Assembly: GCA_029936705.1 (NCBI GenBank)
Contig: JAPYSD010000174.1
Coordinates: 1-7,233, forward strand
Source of the DNA: Croceicoccus sp.
Lineage (GTDB): Bacteria; Pseudomonadota; Alphaproteobacteria; Sphingomonadales; Sphingomonadaceae
Length of the DNA stretch: 7,233 bases
Direction: 5' to 3'
Part shown: one piece after another, positions 1-6,553 of the stretch
Position numbering within the stretch: position 1 is the stretch's first letter
Layout: every line of letters begins with the position of its first letter
Notes under the pieces: generated by a model
What the model saw: the letters and a program-made list of their open reading frames with translations, nothing else
Database searches by the model: none
Told to the model about the DNA's origin: nothing
Made by a program: the position numbers and the translations under genes

Positions 1-79
1 GTACCGCGCTGTGCAAGGCTTCGACAGGCGGCGGCGGCACGGCTTGACCCGACCGCGGGCACGTTCCAAACACGCTGGG
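1..79. other. Left flank before xseB, unassigned; weak promoter candidate
   Basis: No gene can be assigned here. Reading frame 3 is open from the window edge to a TGA at 45-47, and its 14 codons (ending in several Gly and Thr-Ala) could be the tail of an upstream gene; they are too few to recognise. The xseB frame is also open through this stretch, but the residues would be very Arg-rich and unlike the XseB family, so I treat it as non-coding. A TTGACC at 44-49 resembles a -35 element. The matching -10 position near 67-72 is poor, so a promoter is only possible. No Shine-Dalgarno sequence is evident before the ATG at 80. Confidence 0.25.
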
Positions 80-334
80 ATGAGCGACCAAGCACCCGAT
101 ATTTCGCAGATGAGTTACGAACAGGCCCTGGCCGCGCTCGAGGATGTGGTGCGCCGACTCGAAGGGGGCGATGCCGCGCTGGACGAATCCATCGCGCTGT
201 ACGAACGCGGCGAAGCGCTGCGCAAGCACTGCCAGGCCCGCCTCGACGCGGCGCAGGCCCGGATCGAGGCAATCGTCGCCGATGCCGAGGGGCGTGCCGC
301 CGGAACCCGTCCGTTCGACGAACCGGCAGCCTGA
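80..334 (+). CDS. xseB: Exodeoxyribonuclease VII small subunit XseB
   Basis: This is the small subunit of exonuclease VII, a cytoplasmic enzyme that degrades single-stranded DNA into short oligonucleotides during repair. Several XseB chains bind each catalytic XseA chain. The 84-residue product has the usual family length. It is nearly all helical and carries the family pattern: SYEQALAALEDVVRRLEGG at residues 12-30, then LDESIALYERGEALRKHC at 34-51, then a basic-acidic helix to about residue 70. The ATG at 80 was chosen because homology starts shortly after it; an upstream GTG at 11 would add 23 Arg-rich residues unlike the family. No good ribosome-binding site precedes the start. ispA follows after 5 nt, so the two are probably cotranscribed and translationally coupled. 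xseA is not in the window, which is common. Confidence 0.93.
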   Translation: MSDQAPDISQMSYEQALAALEDVVRRLEGGDAALDESIALYERGEALRKHCQARLDAAQARIEAIVADAEGRAAGTRPFDEPAA

Positions 335-339
335 ACCCG

Positions 340-1245
340 ATGTCCAGCATGGTCGTGAACGACGAACTCCCCCAGGCGCTTGGCCGCATTGCAAGGGACG
401 TCGACGCATGCTTCGACGCGATCCTCCCGGTGCCGCAGGATGCACGGGCACGGCTAATCGAGGCGATGCGCTACGCCGCGATCGGCGGGGGCAAGCGGAT
501 GCGGCCGCTGCTGTGCGTCACGACTGCCAGCATGCTGGCGGTTGACCGCGAGACTGCCGTACGCGTCGGCTGCGCGATCGAGGCGATCCACGTCTATTCG
601 CTGATCCATGACGACTTGCCCTGTATGGACGACGATGCGCTGCGGCACGGCAAGCCGACGCTGCACCGCCAGTTCGACGAGGCGACCGCCGTGCTGGCGG
701 GCGATTCGCTCCACGCGCTGGCGTTCGAGATTTTGAGCGACGCCGATCGCCTGCCCGATCCGTTCACCCGCGCCGAGCTTGTCTCCTGCCTTGCGCAGGC
801 GAGCGGCGCAAACGGCATGGCGGGCGGCCAGATGATGGACATCGTCGCCGAGACCAGCGAGTTCGACCTGCCCACGGTCACGCGCCTGCAGCAGCTCAAG
901 ACCGGCGCATTGCTGGCCGCTTCGGTCGAAATGGGCGCGATTCTGGGCCATTTGCCTGCCGATGGGCGGCGTTCGCTGCGCCATTACGCGCATGATATCG
1001 GCCTTGCCTTCCAGATCGCCGACGATCTGCTGGATCACGAGGGCGACGAGGAACTGGCGGGCAAGGCGCTGCGCAAGGACGCGCAGGCCGGCAAGTCGAC
1101 CTTCGTGTCGCTGCTGGGTGCCGACCGCGCGCGCGACCAGGCCCGCATGCTGGTCGAACAGGCGATCGGCCATCTGAACGCCTATGGCCGGGAAGCCGAC
1201 CTGCTGCGCGCGGTGGCGCGCTACGTGGTCGATCGGCCGAACTGA
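340..1245 (+). CDS. ispA: Farnesyl diphosphate synthase (IspA-type polyprenyl synthetase)
   Basis: This trans-prenyltransferase condenses dimethylallyl or geranyl diphosphate with isopentenyl diphosphate to make C15 farnesyl diphosphate, the precursor of quinones, undecaprenyl carrier lipid, hopanoids and carotenoids. The 301-residue product has the normal family length. Visible motifs are GGGKRMRPLL at residues 49-58, the first Asp-rich motif DDLPCMDDD at 91-99, GGQ at 162-164, KTGAL at 187-191, the second Asp-rich motif FQIADDLLD at 224-232, and GKST at 251-254. The first motif has the DDxxxxD spacing of bacterial type II FPP synthases, and a Tyr (Y86) lies five residues before it, as in E. 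coli IspA. This favours a C15 product over a longer chain. The ATG lies 5 nt after the xseB stop with no separate strong Shine-Dalgarno; Met4 is an alternative start. A short-chain GGPP synthase remains possible but less likely. Confidence 0.94.
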   Translation: MSSMVVNDELPQALGRIARDVDACFDAILPVPQDARARLIEAMRYAAIGGGKRMRPLLCVTTASMLAVDRETAVRVGCAIEAIHVYSLIHDDLPCMDDDALRHGKPTLHRQFDEATAVLAGDSLHALAFEILSDADRLPDPFTRAELVSCLAQASGANGMAGGQMMDIVAETSEFDLPTVTRLQQLKTGALLAASVEMGAILGHLPADGRRSLRHYAHDIGLAFQIADDLLDHEGDEELAGKALRKDAQAGKSTFVSLLGADRARDQARMLVEQAIGHLNAYGREADLLRAVARYVVDRPN

Positions 1246-1265
1246 TCGCCCGGCAAGAACACGAC

Positions 1266-1276
1266 AAGGGGAGGGA
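1266..1276 (+). promoter_or_regulatory. Strong ribosome-binding site for coaD (fixes the GTG start)
   Basis: The purine run AAGGGGAGGGA contains GGAGG at 1270-1274, which ends 5 nt before a GTG at 1280. This is the best Shine-Dalgarno match in the window. It lies in the short gap after ispA and argues for the GTG at 1280 over the longer open frame that begins inside ispA at 1184. Confidence 0.8.
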
Positions 1277-1279
1277 CAA

Positions 1280-1801
1280 GTGAGCAGAGGCCAGGAACGG
1301 GTCGGCATATACCCGGGGACCTTCGACCCCATCACCCTGGGGCATTGCGACATCATACGCCGCGGCGCGAAGCTGGTGGACCGGCTGATCATCGGCGTGA
1401 CCACCAATCCGTCCAAAAACCCGATGTTTTCTCCGCAGGAACGGATGGCGATGGTCAACCGCGAGGTGGCCGACCTGGAGGTCCAGAATGTCGAGGTCGT
1501 CGGCTTCAACGCCCTGTTGATGCGCTTTGCCGAAAAGCAGGGCGCGCAGGTGATCGTGCGCGGGCTGCGGGCGGTTGCCGATTTCGAATACGAATACCAG
1601 ATGGCCGGCATGAACCAGCAGCTGAACGACGATATCGAAACCGTTTTCCTGATGGCCGATGTTTCGCTGCAGCCGATCGCATCCAAGCTGGTGAAGGAAA
1701 TCGCCCAGTTCGGCGGCGATATTTCGCCCTTCGTCAGCGACGCGGTCAAGCAGGACGTCGTCGCGCGGGTCAAGGAACAGGGCCTGAAAGGCGATTACTG
1801 A
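1280..1801 (+). CDS. coaD: Phosphopantetheine adenylyltransferase CoaD
   Basis: CoaD transfers AMP from ATP to 4'-phosphopantetheine, giving dephospho-CoA and pyrophosphate, the penultimate step of coenzyme A synthesis in the cytoplasm. The 173-residue product fits the family's usual length of about 160-170. It is a nucleotidyltransferase of the Rossmann type: GTFDPITLGH at residues 13-22 carries the T/HxGH nucleotide-binding and catalytic motif (His22), SKNPMFS is the loop after the second strand, IVRGLRAVADFEYEYQMA is the conserved central segment, and SKLVKEIAQFGGDIS is near the C-terminus. Translation starts at GTG 1280, directed by a strong ribosome-binding site. The gene lies 34 nt after ispA and is probably on the same transcript. 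A gap of 93 nt separates it from the cyclophilin gene. Confidence 0.95.
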   Translation: MSRGQERVGIYPGTFDPITLGHCDIIRRGAKLVDRLIIGVTTNPSKNPMFSPQERMAMVNREVADLEVQNVEVVGFNALLMRFAEKQGAQVIVRGLRAVADFEYEYQMAGMNQQLNDDIETVFLMADVSLQPIASKLVKEIAQFGGDISPFVSDAVKQDVVARVKEQGLKGDY

Positions 1802-1894
1802 CCTGGCAGTCCGCTGGCGCGGATGGCCGTTCTCATTCATTTTACCGACAGCGCAAGCGGGCTATCCGGCCGTGAAACTTGCAAGGGATCCTTG
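1802..1894 (+). promoter_or_regulatory. coaD-cyclophilin intergenic gap: possible weak terminator and promoter
   Basis: This is the longest gene-free stretch within the plus-strand run. A small hairpin at 1809-1824 (core stem CCGC/GCGG, loop TGGC) is followed by a T-rich patch, TCTCATTCATTTTAC at 1831-1845, which stands out in this GC-rich sequence. The pair could be a weak terminator for the upstream genes. The A/T-rich patch could equally be part of a promoter for the cyclophilin gene, with CTATCC at 1862-1867 as a poor -10 candidate. An ATG at 1823 is in frame with the cyclophilin but would put the signal peptide's hydrophobic core too far from the N-terminus. Nothing here is a close consensus match. 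Confidence 0.25.
1883..1888 (+). promoter_or_regulatory. Ribosome-binding site for the cyclophilin gene
   Basis: AAGGGA ends 6 nt before the ATG at 1895. It supports that start over the in-frame ATG at 1823, which has no comparable site, and the one at 1913. It also leaves a signal peptide of normal length. Confidence 0.65.
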
Positions 1895-2647
1895 ATGACT
1901 ATCCGTATTTCGATGCCCTCACGCGTTTTGATGAAAGCCGGTATCGCCGCGCTGGCGCTTGGCCTGTCCGGTGCCGCGATCGCGCAGGACGGTGCTGCCG
2001 ATGATCTTGCACAGGACGCGACGGAAGCGGTCGAGGCCGATATCAGCGCCGCTCCGACGTCGATGGCCGATTACTGGACCGTGGATACGGATGTCGCCGT
2101 CGACCCCGAGAACGTGTGGCTGCTCGACCTGTCGAATGGCGGGCGGGTTGCCATCCGCCTCAAGCCGCAGTGGGCGCCCGAACATGTGGAGCGTATCAAA
2201 ACGCTGACGCAGCAGGGCTTTTACGACGGCGTCATCTTCCACCGCGTGATCGAGGGATTCATGGCGCAGTCAGGCGATCCCAGCGGCACCGGTCGCGGCG
2301 GTTCGGAGCTTCCCGACCTGAAGGAAGAGTTCAATCGCGTCCCGCACCTGCGCGGTACGGTGTCGATGGCGCGCATGGGCAATTCGGTCGATTCCGCCAA
2401 CAGCCAGTTCTTCATCGTGTTCTATCCGACCATGGCGATCGACGGGAAATACACGGTGTTCGGCCGGGTCATCGGCGGCATGAACAATGTCGACGCGATT
2501 TCCCGCGGCGAACCGCCGGCCAACCCCACCCGCATCGTTCAGGCGTCGCTGGCCAGCCAGCATAAGGCGCCCCCCGCGGCGGCGGCCCCGACGCAGGAGA
2601 TCACGGCCGACATGCTGAACAATGCCGCGCCGGACAGCGGGCAGTAA
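1895..2647 (+). CDS. Secreted cyclophilin-type peptidyl-prolyl cis-trans isomerase
   Basis: This enzyme catalyses cis-trans isomerisation of peptide bonds before proline, here in the periplasm, where it would help envelope proteins fold. The 250-residue product begins with a basic N-region and a hydrophobic core (residues 15-29), with likely signal peptidase I cleavage after AIA at 28-30. An acidic linker of about 30 residues follows. The cyclophilin domain spans about 73-220. FHRVIEGFMAQSGDP at 115-129 holds the catalytic Arg117 and the Phe122, Met123 and Gln125 expected from human CypA spacing; SQFFI is at 170-174 and DGKYTVFG at 183-190. The positions matching CypA Trp121 and His126 are Ala181 and Tyr186. 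The C-terminal 30 residues are Ala/Pro-rich and probably disordered. The start is set by AAGGGA upstream. Genes of this kind are often labelled ppiA or cyp; I leave the symbol blank because orthology is not certain. Confidence 0.92.
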   Translation: MTIRISMPSRVLMKAGIAALALGLSGAAIAQDGAADDLAQDATEAVEADISAAPTSMADYWTVDTDVAVDPENVWLLDLSNGGRVAIRLKPQWAPEHVERIKTLTQQGFYDGVIFHRVIEGFMAQSGDPSGTGRGGSELPDLKEEFNRVPHLRGTVSMARMGNSVDSANSQFFIVFYPTMAIDGKYTVFGRVIGGMNNVDAISRGEPPANPTRIVQASLASQHKAPPAAAAPTQEITADMLNNAAPDSGQ

Positions 2648-2658
2648 CACCGCTTTCC

Positions 2659-2696
2659 ATTCGCATCGCGCGTGACTAGTGGAGCGCGATGCGAGT
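2659..2696 (+). promoter_or_regulatory. Inverted repeat folding over the queA start codon
   Basis: TCGCATCGCGC at 2661-2671 and GCGCGATGCGA at 2684-2694 are perfect reverse complements of 11 bp. A G-U pair (2660/2695) and an A-U pair (2659/2696) extend the stem to 13 bp. The 12-nt loop (2672-2683) contains most of the queA Shine-Dalgarno GGAG (2681-2684). The queA ATG at 2689-2691 is inside the right arm. In RNA this would be a stable hairpin that hides the start codon while showing the ribosome-binding site in the loop. No T-run follows, so an ordinary intrinsic terminator is less likely. A translational control role, or coupling to translation of the upstream gene that ends at 2647, is inference. 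Confidence 0.6.
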
Positions 2697-3768
2697 TGAT
2701 GCTTTCGATTTCGACCTTCCCGCCGACCGGATTGCGCTTCGCCCCGCGCGCCCGCGCGACGCCGCGCGCATGCTGCTGGTTCAGGGATCGAAAGGCGGGC
2801 TGAGCGACCGCCACGTACGCGATCTGCCGTCGCTGCTGGCGCCGGGCGACGTGCTGGTATTCAACGACACGCGCGTCATTCCCGCCCGCCTGGAAGGCGT
2901 TCGCCTGCCGCGTGACGGGGACGAGGGCGAGGGCGCGAAGATCGGCGCGACGCTGCACAAACGGATCGACCTGCGCTGCTGGCAGGCTTTCGTCCGCAAC
3001 GGCAAGCGCCTGCGTGAAGGTGACGTCATCCGCTTCTCCGCCGATGTGTCGGCCAGTGCCGAGCGCCGATTTGACGATGGAAGCTGGACGCTGCGCTTTC
3101 ACGGCGAGGAGCCTGTCGAACTCCTGCTGGAGCGGGCAGGGCAGATGCCGCTGCCGCCCTATATCGCAGGCAAGCGGGAAACGGACGACCAGGATCGCAG
3201 CGATTACCAGACCATGTTCGCCCGGGAGGACGGCGCGGTCGCCGCTCCGACCGCGGCGCTGCATTTCACCCCCGAACTGATCGCCGCGCTGGACGAGCGG
3301 GGCATCGGTCGCGAGACGCTGACCTTGCATGTCGGCGCTGGTACGTTCCTGCCGGTCAAGGCGGACGACACCGATGACCACCAGATGCATGCCGAATGGG
3401 GCACGATCGGCGAAGCGACGGCAGGACGGCTGAACGCCGTGCGAAACGCGGGCGGGCGCGTCATCGCGGTCGGCACAACGGTGCTCCGCCTGCTGGAAAG
3501 CGCGGCGGACGAGAATGACGTTATACGCCCGTTCGCGGGCGACACTTCGATCTTCATCACCCCCGGCTATCGGTTTCGCGCGGTCGACGGGTTGATGACC
3601 AACTTTCACCTGCCCAAGTCGACCCTGTTCATGCTGGTCAGCGCGCTGATGGGGCTGGACACGATGCAGGCGGCCTATGCCCATGCCATCGCGCAGCAGT
3701 ACCGTTTCTACAGCTATGGCGACAGTTCGCTGCTATTGCCCGATCGGGCAGGGCAAGGGGCGTCTTGA
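2689..3768 (+). CDS. queA: S-adenosylmethionine:tRNA ribosyltransferase-isomerase QueA
   Basis: QueA transfers and rearranges the ribose of S-adenosylmethionine onto 7-aminomethyl-7-deazaguanine at position 34 of tRNAs with GUN anticodons, giving epoxyqueuosine. The 359-residue product is of normal length and carries the family's conserved blocks: FNDTRVIPARL at 58-68, MPLPPYI at 153-159, APTAALHF at 186-193, TLHVGAGTFLPV at 212-223, TNFHLPKSTLFMLVSALMG at 304-322, and YRFYSYGDSSLLL at 338-350. GGAG at 2681-2684 lies 4 nt before the ATG. A strong inverted repeat overlaps the start codon and may control translation. The gene begins 41 nt after the cyclophilin stop. In many related genomes tgt, the transglycosylase acting just before QueA, follows queA; here an ABC transporter gene follows, so tgt must be elsewhere if the pathway is complete. 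Confidence 0.95.
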   Translation: MRVDAFDFDLPADRIALRPARPRDAARMLLVQGSKGGLSDRHVRDLPSLLAPGDVLVFNDTRVIPARLEGVRLPRDGDEGEGAKIGATLHKRIDLRCWQAFVRNGKRLREGDVIRFSADVSASAERRFDDGSWTLRFHGEEPVELLLERAGQMPLPPYIAGKRETDDQDRSDYQTMFAREDGAVAAPTAALHFTPELIAALDERGIGRETLTLHVGAGTFLPVKADDTDDHQMHAEWGTIGEATAGRLNAVRNAGGRVIAVGTTVLRLLESAADENDVIRPFAGDTSIFITPGYRFRAVDGLMTNFHLPKSTLFMLVSALMGLDTMQAAYAHAIAQQYRFYSYGDSSLLLPDRAGQGAS

Positions 3769-3799
3769 AAAGCGCGAGTGCGGGGGCCACACAGGCAGG

Positions 3800-4780
3800 G
3801 TGGAAACCATACTAGATATTCGCGGCCTGTCGAAAACCTATTCCGGCAGGGGCAGCGCACCACCCGTCACGGCCCTCGACAATGTAGACCTCCAGATCCG
3901 CAAGGGCGAGATTTTTGCCCTTCTGGGGCCCAATGGTGCCGGCAAGACGACATTGATTGGCGCGGTTTGTGGCATGGTTCGGCCCACAAGTGGCTCGGTC
4001 ACGGCATTCGGGCACGACATGGCGCACGACTGGCGCCGCATGCGCGCCAGGATCGGGCTGGTCCCGCAGGAGCTGTCGATCGACATGTTCGACAAGGTCG
4101 AGCGCGCGGTCGCCTATTCGCGCGGGCTGTTCGGCAAGCCCGCCGATCCCGCCCGGATCGAGGAAGTGCTGCGCACCCTCTCGCTCTGGGACAAGCGCGA
4201 TGCGCAGTTGCGGGCGCTTTCGGGCGGCATGAAGCGCCGCGTGCTGATCGCGAAGGCGCTGTCGCACGATCCCGACCTGCTGTTCCTCGACGAACCGACC
4301 GCCGGGGTCGACGTCGAACTGCGCCGCGACATGTGGCACACCATTGGGCGCCTGCGCGAACAGGGCGTCACCGTCATCCTCACCACCCATTACATCGAGG
4401 AAGCGGAGGAAATGGCCGACCGCGTCGGGGTAATCAGCAAGGGGCGCATCCTGCTGGTCGACGACAAGGATGCGATGATGAAGCGTCTTGGCCGTACCGA
4501 GGCCAGCTTCGCGCTGGGACAGCCGCTGGACAGCGTGCCGACGGCCTTGAACGCATACCCGGTCACGCTGGAACACGGCGGTCGCAGCCTGGTGTTTCGC
4601 GGCGGCGACGGAAGCGGCCTTGGCAAGGAGCAGGTGGCGGAAATCGCCAAGCTGCTCGTGACCGAGGGTATCGATTTCACCGGCATCGACCAGCACGAAT
4701 CCAGCCTGGAGGACATCTTCGTCCGTCTGGTCGAGGACCGCGAAGCCATGCAGGGCGCAAGCGGGGAGAACGCGGCATGA
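3800..4780 (+). CDS. ABC transporter ATP-binding protein, ABC-2 export type (YadG-like)
   Basis: This is the ATPase of an ABC exporter; ATP binding and hydrolysis at the inner face of the cytoplasmic membrane drive its partner permease. The 326-residue product carries all nucleotide-binding motifs: Walker A GPNGAGKT at 43-50, Q-loop Gln90, signature LSGGMKRR at 140-147, Walker B LLFLDEP at 160-166 with Glu165 as catalytic base, and the H-loop His197. After about residue 235 comes the C-terminal extension typical of ABC-2 ATPases (CcmA/YadG class), ending in the usual SSLEDIFVRL (301-310). The GTG at 3800 is chosen because family homology begins immediately (METILDIRGLSKTY); a partial AGG lies 4 nt upstream. 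An ATG at 3677 would lie inside queA and add non-homologous sequence. The stop overlaps the permease start as ATGA. The substrate cannot be told from sequence; drugs, lipids or polysaccharides are all possible. Confidence 0.9.
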   Translation: METILDIRGLSKTYSGRGSAPPVTALDNVDLQIRKGEIFALLGPNGAGKTTLIGAVCGMVRPTSGSVTAFGHDMAHDWRRMRARIGLVPQELSIDMFDKVERAVAYSRGLFGKPADPARIEEVLRTLSLWDKRDAQLRALSGGMKRRVLIAKALSHDPDLLFLDEPTAGVDVELRRDMWHTIGRLREQGVTVILTTHYIEEAEEMADRVGVISKGRILLVDDKDAMMKRLGRTEASFALGQPLDSVPTALNAYPVTLEHGGRSLVFRGGDGSGLGKEQVAEIAKLLVTEGIDFTGIDQHESSLEDIFVRLVEDREAMQGASGENAA

Positions 4781-5544
4781 GCTTCAATCTCACCAGTGCG
4801 TTCACCATCTACCGCGCCGAATTGCTGCGTTTCCTGCGCACCGCCTTCGGTTCGCTGGTTTCGCCCGTGTTGACCACCTGCCTATACTTCATCGTCTTCG
4901 GGGCAGCGATCGGCGGCCGCATGAGCGAGGTGGGCGGCGTTCCCTATGGCGCGTTCATCGTGCCGGGCCTGCTGCTGCTGACCATGCTGTCGGAAAGCAC
5001 GTCGAACGCCAGTTTCGGCATCTACATGCCGCGCTTTACCGGCTCTGTCTACGAACTGCTGTCCGCGCCCGTCGGGGTGGCGGAAACGCTGGTCGGCTAT
5101 GTCGGCGCGGCGGTGACGAAGTCGCTGATCCTTGCCGCGATCATCCTGCTGACCGCGACCCTGTTCGTCGATTACCACATCATGCACCCGCTGGCGGCGT
5201 TCGGCTTCATCGTGATGGTCGCCTCGGCGTTTTCGCTGCTGGGCTTCATCCTGGGCCTGTGGGCCGACGGGTTCGAGAAGTTGCAGATGGTGCCGCTGCT
5301 GCTGCTGACGCCGCTGACGTTCCTGGGCGGCACGTTCTATTCGATCGACATGCTGGCAGAGCCGTGGCGCACCGCGGCGCTGTTCAACCCGATCGTCTAT
5401 CTCGTCAGCGGGCTGCGCTGGACGTTCTATGGCGAGGCGGATGTCTCGATCGCGGTGGCGACGGGCCTGACGCTGGCGTTCCTGGCGCTGTGCATCGTTA
5501 TTATTGCGACCATTTTCAAAACCGGCTGGCGGCTGCGCGAGTGA
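4777..5544 (+). CDS. ABC-2 type transporter permease (YadH-like)
   Basis: This is the membrane subunit of the exporter whose ATPase is encoded just upstream; two copies with two ATPases would form the inner-membrane transporter. The 255-residue product is the same size class as E. coli YadH. A short amphipathic N-terminus (about 5-22) precedes roughly six hydrophobic segments near 27-45, 59-77, 105-130, 138-161, 171-190 and 226-247. The segment EPWRTAALFNPIVYLVSGLRW (195-215, its last residue included) before the final membrane helix is characteristic of the ABC-2 YadH/NodJ family, as is a charged C-terminus ending in WRLRE. The ATG overlaps the ATPase stop (ATGA), which indicates translational coupling. 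No substrate-binding protein or membrane-fusion protein is nearby, consistent with a simple exporter. Confidence 0.9.
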   Translation: MSFNLTSAFTIYRAELLRFLRTAFGSLVSPVLTTCLYFIVFGAAIGGRMSEVGGVPYGAFIVPGLLLLTMLSESTSNASFGIYMPRFTGSVYELLSAPVGVAETLVGYVGAAVTKSLILAAIILLTATLFVDYHIMHPLAAFGFIVMVASAFSLLGFILGLWADGFEKLQMVPLLLLTPLTFLGGTFYSIDMLAEPWRTAALFNPIVYLVSGLRWTFYGEADVSIAVATGLTLAFLALCIVIIATIFKTGWRLRE

Positions 5545-5563
5545 TTTGATACCGCGCTGCGCC

Positions 5564-6553
5564 ATGGGATCCCGGGCGCTTATTGTCGTTTCGCTGGCCG
5601 CTTGTGCCGCTACTCCTGCTGCTGCGCAGGATACTGTCTACATCGAACCTTACCCGCGCCTGCAGGTGCCTGAGCCGGAGCCCGAGGGCCTGCCCGTCGC
5701 CGCGCGCGAAATGGTGGAGACTGCGATCGCGACCGGCGACCCGGACAAGGTGCGCACGGTCCTGGAAATCGCGCGCCAGACCTATCCCGTTGGCGGGGCG
5801 GAGCTTGACGCGCTGGAGGCCGGTTTCAAGGCCAATCGCCAGCGCATCGCCGCGGCCGAGGAAGCGCGCAAGCGCGAATCGCTGCGCAATGCGGGCCCAC
5901 TGGAAGGCTGGACCGGCAAGGGCGAATTCGGCGCTTTGGCGTCAAGCGGCAACAGCGAGGACCTGGGCGTGACCGCCGGGTTCCGCGCCAATCGCGTCGG
6001 CATCAGCTGGCGCCACAGGGTCAACGCGCGTTTCGATTTCCAGAGCTCGAGCGGCGATACTACGCGCGAACGCTATCTGTTCGCCTATGAACCCAGCTTC
6101 GACCTGTCGCCCAAGGCGTTCGTGTTCGGCCTTGCCCAGTACGAGAAGGACGAGATCCAAGGCTTCTCCTCGCGCTATTCGGCGTCGAGCGGTATCGGCT
6201 GGCGTCCGTTCGACCGCGACGGACTGCGGCTTGAGCTGAAGGGCGGCCCGGCGTGGCGGCGCACCGTGCTGGTCGATCCGCTGATGGAAAGCGAGGACGA
6301 TACCTATCTGGCCGGGCTTGGCGCGGTGGAACTGGAATGGCGCATCGCCGACAGCCTGACCCTGACGGAGAGCGCCAATGCCTTCGTCCATTCCGACAAT
6401 TCGACCTTTGCCGCGCTGACGGGGCTGGAGGCCGGGCTGGGCAGCAGGCTGAAGGCGCGCCTGTCGTACAGCATCGAGCATGACACCGATCCGCCCGAGA
6501 ACACCAAGCCGACCGACACGCTTTCGCGCATATCGTTGATCTACGATTTCTGA
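5564..6553 (+). CDS. DUF481 (YdiY-like) outer-membrane beta-barrel protein
   Basis: This is a predicted outer-membrane protein of the DUF481 family, whose E. coli relative YdiY is described as salt- or acid-induced; its molecular role is not established. The 329-residue product has a signal peptide (hydrophobic residues 5-15, likely cleavage after AAA at 19-21) and a Pro/Glu-rich stretch at 32-42. An alpha-helical, charged region follows at about 44-110. The barrel domain starts at about 116 (GWTGKGEFGALASSGNSED) and shows alternating aromatic and polar strands to the end. The final residue is Phe after Tyr-Asp, matching the C-terminal signal of outer-membrane barrels. The ATG at 5564, 19 nt after the permease stop, gives a normal signal peptide but lacks a clear ribosome-binding site. 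A TTG at 5546 is an alternative start. It may be cotranscribed with the ABC exporter; a functional link is unproven. Confidence 0.87.
   Translation: MGSRALIVVSLAACAATPAAAQDTVYIEPYPRLQVPEPEPEGLPVAAREMVETAIATGDPDKVRTVLEIARQTYPVGGAELDALEAGFKANRQRIAAAEEARKRESLRNAGPLEGWTGKGEFGALASSGNSEDLGVTAGFRANRVGISWRHRVNARFDFQSSSGDTTRERYLFAYEPSFDLSPKAFVFGLAQYEKDEIQGFSSRYSASSGIGWRPFDRDGLRLELKGGPAWRRTVLVDPLMESEDDTYLAGLGAVELEWRIADSLTLTESANAFVHSDNSTFAALTGLEAGLGSRLKARLSYSIEHDTDPPENTKPTDTLSRISLIYDF

Noticed and set aside
454..1773. A 439-codon open frame on the minus strand across ispA and coaD
   Set aside because: It lies opposite two clearly conserved genes, has no recognisable domain, and is the sort of long antisense frame that GC-rich codon use creates.
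1823..1894. Longer cyclophilin form starting at the ATG at 1823
   Set aside because: It would add 24 residues ahead of a good signal peptide and lacks a ribosome-binding site, while AAGGGA is well placed for the ATG at 1895.
2648..2688. A preQ1-type riboswitch before queA
   Set aside because: The 41-nt gap shows a single simple hairpin and no recognisable preQ1 aptamer pseudoknot or A-rich tail.
2539..3684. A 381-codon open frame on the minus strand opposite queA
   Set aside because: No family motif or signal is visible and its composition follows from the codon bias of queA; treated as a shadow.
3778..4776. The permease frame stays open for 333 codons upstream through the whole ATPase gene, suggesting a fused 588-residue protein
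   Set aside because: The upstream part is Arg-, Gly- and Pro-rich shadow sequence in another frame of a well-conserved ATPase; the true permease start is the ATG in the ATGA overlap at 4777.
2..5561. The 10-mer TACCGCGCTG occurs at 2-11 and again at 5550-5559, possibly a repeat
   Set aside because: Ten GC-rich bases can match by chance in 7 kb, the flanks differ, and no third copy or mobile element context was seen.
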